A DNA stretch of 64,000 nucleotides from Phoronis australis (Eukaryota; Phoronida; Phoronidae): assembly GCA_002633005.1 (NCBI GenBank), contig NMRA01000113.1, positions 464,441 through 528,440 of the forward strand, in the 5' to 3' direction. Of this stretch, positions 1 to 13,300 are shown in pieces. The translations under genes and the position numbers were made by a program. Position 1 is the first letter of the stretch; each line of letters starts with the position of its first letter. The notes below the pieces were generated by a model. It was not told the DNA's origin. It saw only the letters and a list, made by a program, of their open reading frames with translations, and ran no database searches.

Positions 1-398
1 TAAAATCTCGAGTTTTTACTTGAGTTTGAAGTGTGAACTTGAACTAGGAAGTCACATGCGTAAACCATAATGTACTCAAGCAGAGACTAATGGACACAAA
101 ACTAGATGGGAAAATGTCTAAAATAATTTTGATTTCGGTTTTGAGTATCAAATCAGACCCTGGTTAAAGGACTAAGCATGGCATCTAAATGTCATAGACA
201 AGTAATGTTCCAAAAGTTAGAGAGTTAAGTAGAGCTACAGCCTGTGATAAAGGTACATGTCATTTTTACTTCAGAAAAGATTACAGGTTGCTGCCAGATG
301 TTATATTTGAGATAGCACTGTACAAGCAGAATTACAAAAGAAAACTATCAGAAAAGTATTCAAGAGTGATAGCATTTAAGACAACTAACAGTACTTAC

Positions 399-3300
399 TT
401 CTACAGTACATCCAGGTTTGACCGACTCTCTAAAGCCACCCAAAGCACACAAGGTGGCGTTGATCTGCTTTGTGATAGTCAACACATGATCCATGTTAGT
501 TTCCTCTGATGGCAGACTGTCAATGAGGTCACCAAGGTCAGGCAGGCTGGACAAGATAGAGGACAACACCTGCAGCAAGGATGGTCAGATGAATAATACA
601 TAGACTGGGAAAGGAATGTCATATTTATCAAACACGATTTCTGGTAATTTGAAATTTTCAGTAGTCAAACATAATAATGAAAATGGCCCCTAAAAGGCAT
701 AAAATACATCTAATGCGTCCGAAAATAGAAAAGTGTTATCGTCATGGAAATTTTTTAGGAACTTTGAAGATTGACAATAAACATAAAAAAACTAAAACTG
801 CCAATAAAGGGCACAGTATTCATCTGATTCACCTGAAAGTCGTCATTTCTTGTCAGACTTATAGAAAATCACTAGCCAAATTTCACAAAGTTACTGCAAG
901 GGGTTGTGGAAGTGCAAAAACGCAAATTGCCACTAGGGGGCACAGCAGTTGCTGGAATCATCCGAAAGTTGTTGTCATCCATTGTAACATTCATACAAAA
1001 ACACCTACCAAATTTCACAAAGATCATTCAAGGGGTTAAGGAGATATAACTTCAGAAGCAAAAAAACATCAGCTGTAGTCTTCTCGACAAGAACATATCT
1101 TCAAATTTTTATTGTATTCCTTAGAGTACTTTGGCGGATAGAGAGGCGTATGCCAAAAAAAACGGACATGAAAACAAAAAAATGGCCATTAGAAGGCACA
1201 AAATACATCAAATCTGTTTGAAAATGGAAAGGCAGTGTCACTTTGTAAATAGAAACCTAAGTGCCAAATTTCCTGAAAATCCATTATTAAAGAACTTCCA
1301 TGTAGAGGCAAATGTAAAAAACTATTGTCACTAAGGGACGCAGTGATAGTCTCATCAGCTTCAAACTAGTCATCATCTGTCGCCAAATAGAAACACATCC
1401 GCTAAATCTCCTTACAGTCTTGCAAGGGATTTATGAGATGCAGCAGCAGACATCAGATGACCAGACAGACTTGACTGCAATATGCATCCACACATGTGGG
1501 TGCATGAAAAGGGAACACAAAAACAAGTTCCACAGAGCAAACGAATGACAACTTATTCAAGTCAAACGAGTTATCAACATATACCTTGTGTACTGCAGAG
1601 GTCCAGAGTTGAGCTGCGGCAGTCTCAGTGGATGACAGTAGACTGTGCAACAAGCCAATCACTTCTGAGGCCATGCTGTTGGCTACTTGACCACTGATGA
1701 AAGGGCGTACCGGGTCACTCCTAAATAACACAGTTTTATATAGTCAAAACAGTGTACGGTACAAAAAGAAACCATGCTTTATACAACAGTCTACAGAAGG
1801 CAATTTTAAGAGTTCTATCTTACTGTTGATTTCAGCAAAATAAATTAACTAATAACAATACAATAAATTCTACACCCAAAAGCAGGCCCTCGGGTACATA
1901 GTTGGACAGTTTTCACCCATAGGCCGATTTGAGTGTTGCGCCCTCATCTCATACCTGACTAATTCAGAGTTCTTTTCCTTGCAGATCACTTCACTGCCAA
2001 TCTTCTTCTTGTCCATGCCAGACTCTACCGAGTTAGACTCACTGGGGGGTCCGGTGCTGACAACTAGCCCCATCTGTGCCCAGCGAGCAGCACGACGGAG
2101 AGCCGACACTGCGTCTTCAGTGCACACTTCAGCTTTGCCATTCTGCATCAATATTCACCACAAATGACAAGCATTATACATTTATCATACATTTACTATA
2201 CCACAACTTTCGGGAGTTAATAATGCTAACAACAAAAGCGAGATGTCTGAGATTGTTTTTCAGAAGCAGTGAAGGAACATTGTAAAATATTTTAACTATC
2301 AGATTGACTGAACTCGTTCACAGATGTCAAGTGATTAAGACTTGGCAATGAGTGCCAGTGGTGAAGTAAATAACTGTGTTCTCCATTGAACAGTTCCACT
2401 AGCCTACTGCACAGGTCATGATGCCTTCATAGCTCACCTTACTCATTTCTCTGTCCATTCTCACCACCCTCTCCATGTTAGCACCAGCTCCAAGTCGAAA
2501 TGGTCTGTTCTCAGCACTGAAACCAACCAAATACTAAACTGCATCAAACAAAACATTTTCTCTCTATTTCATGATTAACAAACAAATCTTTTCTGTACTA
2601 TCTTAATTATAAAAATGAGCCTACAATGCATTTACCATTGAAATAATATTTAACGAATATAAGAGTCTGACCTTAGCAGTGGCTGAATAACTTCATGAGA
2701 AGACTGGTCCTCCCTCCTGTGTATTACCACAGACAGGCGGCCATCTTGAATGTCCTCATCAACTTTGTCCTTGTCAATACCAGATGCACCTTGTAAGGTT
2801 GTCACATCAGGCGAGATGTCATGATTTATGGTAACAGGAGAACCACCTGCAGTAGTAATAATCCTATTGGTCATGCAATATCAATGATGGAAAACACAAC
2901 GAAATTGCAAAATGTTGATGACTGCATTACATCATTTCATAGGCATACTTTGTTGAAAGTTTGGTCAAAATCCTGAGAAATGTAGGAGAATACATGCACG
3001 TATGAATTTTACACCCTGCATGGATGTACAAACACAAAGACAGAATGAGCTCACCACTACCATATCCATAGGCCTTCAGCAAGGGAAAAACATAGTACAG
3101 TTTCAATTCCGAGGCTAATAGTATTTAAGATAAATAATAACGCACATCAACAGCACCTCTTCAGAATCAACAGAATGCACGGTGCTCCTACCTGGCACTA
3201 GGAAGTCGCCCAGCTTGTAGAGCAGGAGAGAAGCTATCTTGGACTCGGGGTCAGTGAGTTCCACCTGGACGTGTTGGCTCCAGCTGGGTAGACGCACTTT

Positions 3301-4369
3301 GGCACAGTCGGCAGCACTCATCAATGGCAGAGCAACACGGCACAGCTGCAGGATGACTAGTACAAGTTTGGGAGAAGGTCTGTAAGATACCAGGCTTAAG
3401 GTAAATGCAATATTAACTTAACTTTTCATTGTTGCCCCAAAAGATCTTCAGATGCAGTTTTGATGCTTGGGATGACTTCTTTCCATTTCAATTAGGTGTT
3501 TTATTGATTTTCAACAACTTTAAACAGTGAATTAAGATTTTACATTCATTAAGGAAACATATAGCGTTTAAGAGTTGAAAATAGACATTTAAAATGACCT
3601 GAAAACACAACCTATCACAACCAAAACCTTTGAATGTGTTAAAAGACATACAATGCCAACAGTTAGACTTCCTCAAAACAGCCAATGGGTTATCAGTGTA
3701 TGTTCCTAATAGAATCCAACCAAGAAATACTAGTTACAGTGTTGGTTAAATATCAACAGCAGGCAATATCCTGCATGGCAAAGTATGTGATGTGCTACAC
3801 ACCTCTGATCCAGCAGTAGCGACAGCAACTTGGACACACAGTCTGGATGACACAGTATGGCTTTACCTAGTTTACTTCTGAAACACAACACATAAATCGG
3901 TTGACGAAACTCTTGTCATAAGTTGCACCCAATACCTGAGACAGCAAGTCGCATGCTTAAAAATTCATGGTGATAATATCATGCCTTGGTCTGTTCCCAA
4001 CATAAGAACTATGTGTAAAGCAAAGAACATAATAAACCATGTCTCATTGTTACTATACGCTAACCTCCAATTCATAACAGAAAAAAGAACAATTCAAACG
4101 ATAACACTTCAAGAGAACTGATTGTTCTGCTGTTCACTTGTGTGTAGGTAAAAACTCAAAGCTTCAAAATCACTCAGAGTGTCCCCATTAGCTGACCTAC
4201 GTCCACACTAACCTGGACAATTCATTGAGCAGTATGAGAACTTCTTGAAGGGCCTCACTACTTGCAGCTTCACAGCCTGTGTGCTCAGTTGCACGAGCAA
4301 GGTGGTTGGTCAACAGAACAGATACCTGCCGGGCAACGCCAGAGTGTTCAAACTCCTTGGGGTAATGAC
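399..4369 (-). CDS. HECTD4: HECTD4 exons 31-38 (last exons inside the window)
   Basis: Exons 4369-4213, 3877-3803, 3379-3192, 2846-2672, 2516-2438, 2142-1955, 1720-1585 and 569-399. Blocks include SGVARQVSVLLTNHLARATE, LVLVILQLCRVALPLMSAAD, DPESKIASLLLYKLGDFLVP, RLSVVIHRREDQSSHEVIQP, ENRPFRLGAGANMERVV, SALRRAARWAQMGLVVSTGP, DPVRPFISGQVANSMASEVI and NATLCALGGFRESVKPGCTV. The last donor, GTAGAA|GTAAGT at 399, shows that the gene continues past the left edge. Positions 1-398 are intron with nothing else visible. Confidence 0.85.
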
Positions 4370-7300
4370 CTAGAGGAATAAGAATATATGAAATAGTAAA
4401 TGCAAAATTATATGAACAAGACAAATTTTAAGGGTGCAGTATATGCATGTATCAGTGAATGGATAACTTAGCCAATAAAGATAGACTCCCATGGTTTCCA
4501 GAATTCCTATAGTTTATTTTGATTTTTTGTTTTAAAATATACTTCTCAGCCATAAAACATTTAAAGTTAAGGCATTCTTTTTAATTTTTTGTAATGTATA
4601 TGCAATATTTCGAGTGCAATAGAAACCAATAAGTACTTTGTTTTCTTCTATCTGCAATTTTGTACCAAAAAGACAAAGGAATTCATTTCAAACATAAACC
4701 TACGACAGGACTTAACACTAACTTTTTTAACTTTTGTGTAGGGTAAATAAAACAAAAATTTCACTTGAATGCCCTAAGAAAAAATACTTGCTTAACCAAG
4801 TTACTGAGTTATACAGCCTTCAAGTCAACAATCCAACTACTTCCAAGCTATGTTGTATACCATTTGATCCAGATATACAAATTCACTCTTCAAATCATCC
4901 ACTACTTGCAGTAGCCCATCAGGCATGCAACTTTCAAATTTTACTTGCCCAACAGCAAACGTTACTTGTTGTCGGGCTGTCGGGCTACTGTTATTGTCAA
5001 GCCCTGTATGAAAAACAATAGACACCAAAATTTAATAACATTCTCGAATTTCTAAATGCTATTTACCAACGTTGAGGATTGATACCAATATGTCAAGTGT
5101 GACTAGTAAACCACAGATGATGGCATATTCAAATAACTGCAAGTCACACATGACACCAGTACCACAGAATGAGAACTGAGCCAGGACTCACCTTAATCAC
5201 ACCTCCTTATAACACACAACTGTAACAACTCACAGCAGTACCACAGTATGAGAACTATGCTAGGACTCACTTTTGCCACACCTCCACATAACACACAACT
5301 GTCTCATATCACAGCAGTACCACTAGTACCAGAACTGTCCTAGGACTCACCTTAATCACATCTCCATATAACACACAACTGTCTCATATCACAGCAGTAC
5401 CACTAGTACCAGAACTGTCCTAGGACTCACCTTAATCACATCTCCATATAACACACAACTGTCTCGTATCACAGCAGTACCACTAGTACCAGAACTGTCC
5501 TGGGACTCACCTTAGTCACATCTCCATATAACACCAAACTGTAGCGTATAACAGCAGTACCACTAGCACCAGAACTGTCCTGGGACTCACCTTCATCATG
5601 TTCCCACATGACACACCTGTTGGCCAACACTTGGAAGCCTGCCCAGGCCATAGCTGCCACCCTCTGTCTCACACTCTGGTTGTTGGTATTGTCGCCACGG
5701 TAATTACTCAAACTACACAGGCGATCCAACAGATGGACTAAACCGCAGCGCACAAGGCACTTCTCATCTGCTCTGTAATGAAAGCAACTAGCATGTAAAC
5801 TGTTCTCAAGTGCTACAGCAACTAGCATGTAAACTGTTCTCAAGTGCTACAGCAACTAGCATGTAAGCTGTTCTGAAGTGCTACTTGTAAACGATTCACT
5901 GTCTGCTCATCTAATAAAAATAATCTTAAGAGAGTGCTGATGTCAAACTAAACTACTGAACAGTGAGTCACTCAGCGGGGCGTCACTGAAGAGTGCGTCA
6001 CTTGAGGACACAGATGCGAATCAGACAATGTGAGAGAAAAATGATTAGATGAACGTGCCTGATGTGTGGATGAGACAATTCTGTCATTTGAATACTTCAA
6101 CAATGAGTATGAAGACTCCGTGAACAGCGTTCAGGTGACTGGTGTTTAACAATGCAGTTCTACAGTCAACAACTACCCACTAAATCCACTGTTGTCTTCT
6201 TCAAATGTAACAAATCACATGAAAAAATTCCTCCATATTTTAGAATTGGATGATGACACCTAGAGCGATGACAAGCCTAATTCAGATGGAGGACAGATGC
6301 CCAGACCATAACACAGCCTATTTAAGGACTGGTATTTTGCTCTTGTACTTGTGGTATGAACAAAGGAATGTTAAAACATAGTTATAGTGTTGCAATAAGC
6401 GAGATGCACACAAATCATAAGTCAAGGAGTATACAAATAACTGTAAACATGTTCTCTTAACGGGTTCTGATCATAGTATTCATGGTTATAATAACTGAAA
6501 CAAGTCAACACGTGTGACTATATTCATGTGGTCACAGACATCTGGCAAACAGACAGACTATGATGACAATATACTAGGAGCGTCACCTGGTGTATGGTAT
6601 GATGCAGAGTAGACCTATACTGTTAGCACAAGCTATAGGGTAGCGTGCTGTTAACTGTACAACTGCTGTCATGGTCTCAGAGAAGGCCCCTTGTACCTCG
6701 GCTGTCATACCTCCACAGCTCAGCTCTTCCACTCTACAACAATTCATCAGAATAGGCATAACACAGAAGCAGGTGAAAATGACACAATAATGCACAAAAC
6801 AAAACCACACCAAACAGTGTAGGAATCAAATAACAAGCACAGGCAAAGACACAGACACACTAATACATCAAACTTTCATCCAGTTCACAAGTTACCACAC
6901 AAACACACAAACTAAGGCTCACCAACCAAGGCTAATAGAGGTTTACAATGGCATCAAACAATGGTTTGATAACAGCAGTCAAACTCACATTCATTTTTAT
7001 TAATACAACAAACCAGAAAATATCACTGATCATGGTAGTCTTTGTTACTCCAGCATTATGTTCATTTGCAACAAACTGAGCTGGTATTTATTTCTCAACA
7101 ATACCACACCCACACCCACACCCACACCCACACCCACACACACACACACACACACACAGTATTTATGACCTAAATCCAATGTACCTACCGGGGACCGTGT
7201 TGTAACACCGAAGTCACGGCGCTCACCAGGTGTGTGGCACCTCCAACACGTGATGCAGCCGTCAACAACTCCTTCATGTGAACAAGAGCCTGCTTCCTGG

Positions 7301-10300
7301 TATGTCCACGCCTCCAGCGTACCTGAGCAGCCTTCAGGAAGCTTTCACAAGATACCTGTTGGTTACATTTAGTCAGTTACAAGCCAAATGTCATTGCATG
7401 ATTGAGAGTATAATAAAACTGATTACAGAAACCCAACAACACAATAATCTTTCCAAATACAAATCCCGTATTTGCCCTACTAAGCGCACAGATGCTTAGA
7501 AAAATTCATTTCAAGGGGATGCTTAATGTTACCTAAGGTGGTTGAAACCCAGTCATTGGGTGAAACCGCAAGCTAAGATTCATCAAAATTACACTCTGTG
7601 ACGTATCTGTAACCTATGACAGATTTTCTACAGAACTGTGGTGAATAAATGTTTAATTTCAGATCGGTGACTTTTTTCAAAACAGACAATACTGAGAAAG
7701 TCAAAAGACAAACAACCAGTGTTGACTACTGACAGGCTGACCCTTCACTAGAAATATGAACTGCTTTAATCTGTCCAAAGTACTCACGGCCTTCTCAGGA
7801 TTGCTGCCAAAGAAATTGAACAGCTGCTCAATCATGTGAACATGAGGTGGATGATCCTTAGACGACTCACTCATCATGTGTTGAAGGAGGGAGACAGAGC
7901 CCTTCTTCTGGGCATGTCGCTTCCTGTTAAGGCAAGTAAAGAGAGATATGGGATCTAGCACATGGCTGGACATGATGCTAAAAGTTGGATAGTATATATA
8001 AGGTGTTGCGGGAAGACAATGCCATTCTCCTGAGCATGTCGCTTCCTGATAAGACAAGTAAAGAGAAATATGGGATCTAACACATGGATGAACATGATGT
8101 TTAACGTTGGATAGTAAACATGTGTTGTGGGAGAGACAGAGTCCTCCTTCTTAGCATGTCACTTCCTGTTAGACAGTGTATGACACTACAGTACATACCG
8201 TTGTAACTTCATTATGTCAATGATACTGTCATCTTGAGAGGCAAGGTTGTCTGGAGGACTAGAACTACTTCTGAACATCTTTAAAACATCAGTGTCTGAC
8301 CGAATCATCGCACTGGCATCTACAATTAACAACCAGAGCAACGTGGAGTGTTGATATTTGCCAACAGTGTGCAACACATACAGCGCAGATACAGGGTATG
8401 ATCATTATTTTAAACATTCCAGTAGAAGGAGCACTACTTATACATGTTATTATAGCCCCTAGGGGGAGCACAAATCATGCTAGTAAAGCAGTCCTCATCA
8501 GGAAGACACCTGCCACATTTCATCATGATATCTCAATTACTTTCATAGATAAAGGGGCAGGCGATTAAGAACAGGTACAAGAACAATGAAAAGCCCACTA
8601 AGGGCACAACATAGATGAAATCCATCTAAAATATGGGACAGTGGCAATCCTTAGAACTTATTCGGCAAATTTCATGAACATCCAACAACGAACTTGGAAG
8701 TTATTGAAATAAATGTAAACTAAGAAAACCATAATTGCCACCAGGGGCTGCACAATAGTCGGATTTGTAACAAAATCCATGTCATTTGCACGCTCTTCCA
8801 TAGGAAGTTACATTGTTTCATTACAATCCATCTAGGAACTTGGTAGATAGAGTCAGACGAAAATATAAATTGCCACTAGAGGGTGCCATGCTCTTCTCAA
8901 TAGGATTATATAATGCCAATTCTCATAATGATGCTTCAAGCGGTTTGGCTGAGAGAAGCGACTGTGTAAGGGGTTTAGGAGATACAACCACAAACGCTGG
9001 ACAGACGGCAGCAACATGCAACCACATAACTATAAATGTGTGGGTGTATGAAATTCTTGTTGAATGTAAGAAGCTCTCAACAGGATCATCAAAAACACAA
9101 CACTTCCAACCACGAAACCAGTCAACACCATCAAAAATAGCCAAGCGCATCCAATGTGGACACAAATGGTGCTATTTACAAAAATTTCTTGTGCTGTGCG
9201 TGATGCTACGTATGTGGGTGAAATGCCTAGTAATTTTGGCTATTGTCCACAAGAGCATAAAAAAGATGTTGGGGAAGTAGGTGACAAAAGGTCTTTTACT
9301 ATAGCTGAAAGGAAAGCCTCCGTGTCAGACTGTAATTTGTCACGGATCATGCCAACAACAATGATCACGTGGCTAATTGGTCAAATGTAACCTTGCTTGG
9401 CCGGAAAGCACTGGATTACAAGAGAATAATGTGGGAGTCTATTTGGATGACGCAGACGGCTAACGCTGTGAATAAGGATGAGACTGGTCTACGTCTTAGT
9501 CCAGTATATGGTTCCCATTATCTTCAAAACGGTAAGCAGCCATTGAAAAGTGGAAAATACTAGCGAAGCAGACGCCTGAAAACCAGATGCCAAGATATGA
9601 AATTCCCATTAGGCGACACACCTGTAGTTGGCTTGGCCTAAAAACTTTTGAGTAGAGTTGTCTCCTTGTTAAGAAAGCACCTGGAAAATTTCTTAAAGAC
9701 CAGACGTGTTGGTAAATATGGAAAACTTAAAATTGCCACCTAGTGGCACAGCAATAGTCAGATCCTCCGAAAAGTCATAGTCATTTGACAATAGCTTCAC
9801 AGGAAAAAACCTGATAAATTTGATAATGAGCCAACGAGAGATTGAGGAGATACAGCAGAGGACACACAGACAGAGATGGCAGCAATATAAAAACAGATTT
9901 TTAAGCTTTAAAAGCAGCACAATCATTGAAAACTTAATAATTAATATGCACCTTTTAATTATCACATATTAGCAGACACCATGGACTGAATAGAGCACAA
10001 CAATTATTTCTCTGACTCAGAGTTGATTTATACTCGCATGAAGAAGTTGAGTTTCGGCCTTGTCATTGTAGGAAGTTTCAGGATAACAAGGGTAGGCATC
10101 ATAAGCGATACTTTAATAAGAATTCAGAAAGAAACTAGCCAATCATGCATTGATAGATAATCACGGTAATGTAATTATTATGTGCACCTTTTTGTATGTG
10201 TGACATTGCCGAGGTGGTCCTCAAGAGAGGGGGCTGTGCACCCGGCTCTAGCTCAATGTTCACATGTAGCAGCAGGTTCAGTCGTTCCATTACTCCGGAT

Positions 10301-13300
10301 ACCAAGGCCTTGGTCTTGTACATGGACGACTGACCACTTCCACGGCTAGACTCTGTATCAGACTGTAAACACTCCCTGTAGATATAGTAGTTGAATGGAG
10401 AACTAAATAATCAAGAGATGGCTAACAGTAGGCTAGTCTATTAACACCATGTATAAACAAATCACTTTCCACACTTTACTTCTGCCAATGGTATAACATT
10501 TTCCACAATAACCAATTGAACATATACTTCCAGGGCATTCATATACTTACACGCTGAAAAAACAATTAATCTGTCAAGTTAGTTGTAAAAAATAAATTTA
10601 ACCTTAAGGAACTAGGTGTATGTCACAAATAATCTACAACAAATGTAATGTGCCGCGACTTCACAACCTACATCACAAATTTAATGTGCCGCGACATCAC
10701 AACCTACATCACAAATGTAATGTGCCGCGACTTCACAACCTACATCACAAATGTAATGTGCCGCGACATCACAACCTACATCACAAATGTAAGGAGCTGA
10801 GACTTCAAGACATCAATCTCAAATGTAATGAGTTGAAACTTCGCACTCTATACCACAAATGCACAATGTTGAGACTTCAACACATTTCATGACTTCTTAC
10901 CTGAGACTTGAAACAGCTGCTTCAGTGTTGGCCAAGTCAAGCTCAACATCCTTGAGGTAACACAATAAAGCAAGATCCTTCTCTTTGCCCTAAAGTCAAA
11001 CAACACATGTTGTACATAACTTGTTTTGATTTAAGTCAAAATACACTCAAATGTCACATAAAACCTGTTTTACTTTAAGCCAACAACTAAATAAAAGTCC
11101 TTTTCACAAGTTCTGTAGCGTTATAAAATAGCAAATGCCAGCTTAATGGCTCGATGTCATGTGTATGTGGGTGTATAAAAATTATGACGATGAAGCCAGT
11201 ATCCACCAGGTAAACTATTCAAGATTTCGGGTGAAAAAACAATATCAATGGTCAATGAAGAGTTTTGGGTGAAAAATCCATTCTTCATCCAGGGAAACAG
11301 ATGAGGAAGAACTTTGTTGCATTCGCACAGGTAGACATAAAAAATGTTGGCATTTTATCAATAAAAACAGAGAGAATTGGTCATCTTAATACAGTCACTT
11401 TAACATTTTGCCTTTCTTAAAACATTATGAAACAGTAAGAATGAACCAGAAAATTAATAATAGCAAGTTTAAATCACACTGAGGATGACAGACATAACCA
11501 CTGTTGAACAATTGTTTAACAGTGTTTTAAATTAGCCCTCTGCTATCAAGATGTGATTGTTTATTGTAACTTCATTATGTTTAAGGAGGGTAGCTAAAAA
11601 GTTATTAACCAATTAATGTTATCTTTATGATATGCACTCTTGTTAAGGAAGGTTCAGAGATGGCGAGAACATGCATACACATTAAATCCTGGTAAAAAGT
11701 GTTTACATTCCAAACTTTGGTAAACAGTGTTTACATGTCAAAGCCTAGTAAACTTACACGTCAAACCTTGGTAAGCAGTGTTTACATGCCAAACCCTGTT
11801 AGAAAGAGTTTACATGTTGAACACCTGGTAAACAGCGTATACACATCAAACACTCGAGTAAACACGGTTCAAACGTACTTTGAATGAATGCAGTGGACTG
11901 AGATGGCAGACTGCACTAGATTAGAATAATAATTAGGATGACCTGACCTCTATCCTCATGCTAATGTCATACCTCATTGAGATGGAAGTCCATGAAGAAG
12001 GCAGTGGCTACTTGTGACAAGCCTTGTTGGATATCTTCTACTTCAGTCAGCCATCTTTGTTCTAAGTCAGCCAATGCCTAAAATGATTCAACATTTAAAA
12101 ATTATAACCAGATTTTATAAAATGACCAAATATTATTACATCTTTAATCAACTACAATTGAATTTCATACAAAATGCCATTCACAGCAATTCCATAACAA
12201 ACTGTAACAAATTACAGAAAACCTACAAGTGCAACAATGACTTAAGGACAAAACAAAGAAGATGATCACAAGTAACACACAGTCTAACACTTTGTTTACA
12301 CTTCATTCATGTTAGATGCATGTTGTTTACATGTCACTGTTGCTAGACACATGTTTACACTTCACTGTAGCTAGGCACATGTTCTGTACGAGGAGCATGT
12401 TGTTTACAATTCACTGACGCTTGACACATTTTGTTTACATTTTACTGATACTAGGTGCATGTTGTTCACAATTCACTGATGCAAGACATATTTTGTTTAC
12501 ATTTTACTCATGCCAGGTGCATGTTGTTTACAATTCACTGATTAGAGACATATTTTGTTACATTTTACTGATTGTAGACAAATTTTGTTTACATTTTACT
12601 GATGCTAGATGCGTGTTGTTTACAGTTTACTGGTACTAGATGCTTGTTGTTTCCGTTGTCTTTACCCAACTACTTACAATGCTTCATTTCCTGAACTTAG
12701 TCAGCCTGCTGTCAAATGGCCCTCCATGAGGTTGAACAATAACTTTCCACTCCACAAAAACAACTTGCAACCAGTTTCACAGTACTGAAAATGGGTCCAT
12801 AAGAATACTAGATCTAACCTGAAGTTGTCTTGTGAGCGAGTCAATACGGCGGAACACTTCAGACATAACATCACACAACAGCCAGTATTCATCAGTCTGC
12901 TGGTCTATCAACGTAGTTAGCTGGTGCAGACTAGTGGACAGGGACAGATGTTTAACTGCAGCTGATACAATACTCTCCTCAATCACATCCACTTGAAGCA
13001 CTTCCCTGCAACATACAATGATACACATTACTTAAACTGAGATACAATACTTTCCTCTATCAAATCCACTTCTAGTACCTCCCTGGAACATGTATGATAC
13101 ATATTACTGTAGCTGATGCAACACTTTCCTTAAAGTACGTCTCTCAAACATTTATTACATTACTTAGTAAAACGGCACAGACATGAGAAGAGGCTTGCAT
13201 ATAAATTGAAATTTTGTTATTCAATGCTTTAAGAACATTGTCTTTAACGAACCTACCTTAGTTTCTCAAAGTGTCCGTGAAAATTATTTTTGGTTAAAAA

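Noticed and set aside
4837-5028. Possible extra HECTD4 exon (GLDNNSSPTARQQ) after a CATACAG acceptor
   Set aside because: Exon 30 joins exon 31 directly in phase with family-like sequence across the join; adding this piece would break the frame at the only good donor.
8813-9280. 155-codon ORF on the plus strand
   Set aside because: It overlaps modules and tail of the interspersed repeat and starts at a non-ATG codon.
10620-10892. 90-codon His-rich ORF
   Set aside because: It is the translation of a 36 bp minisatellite inside an intron.
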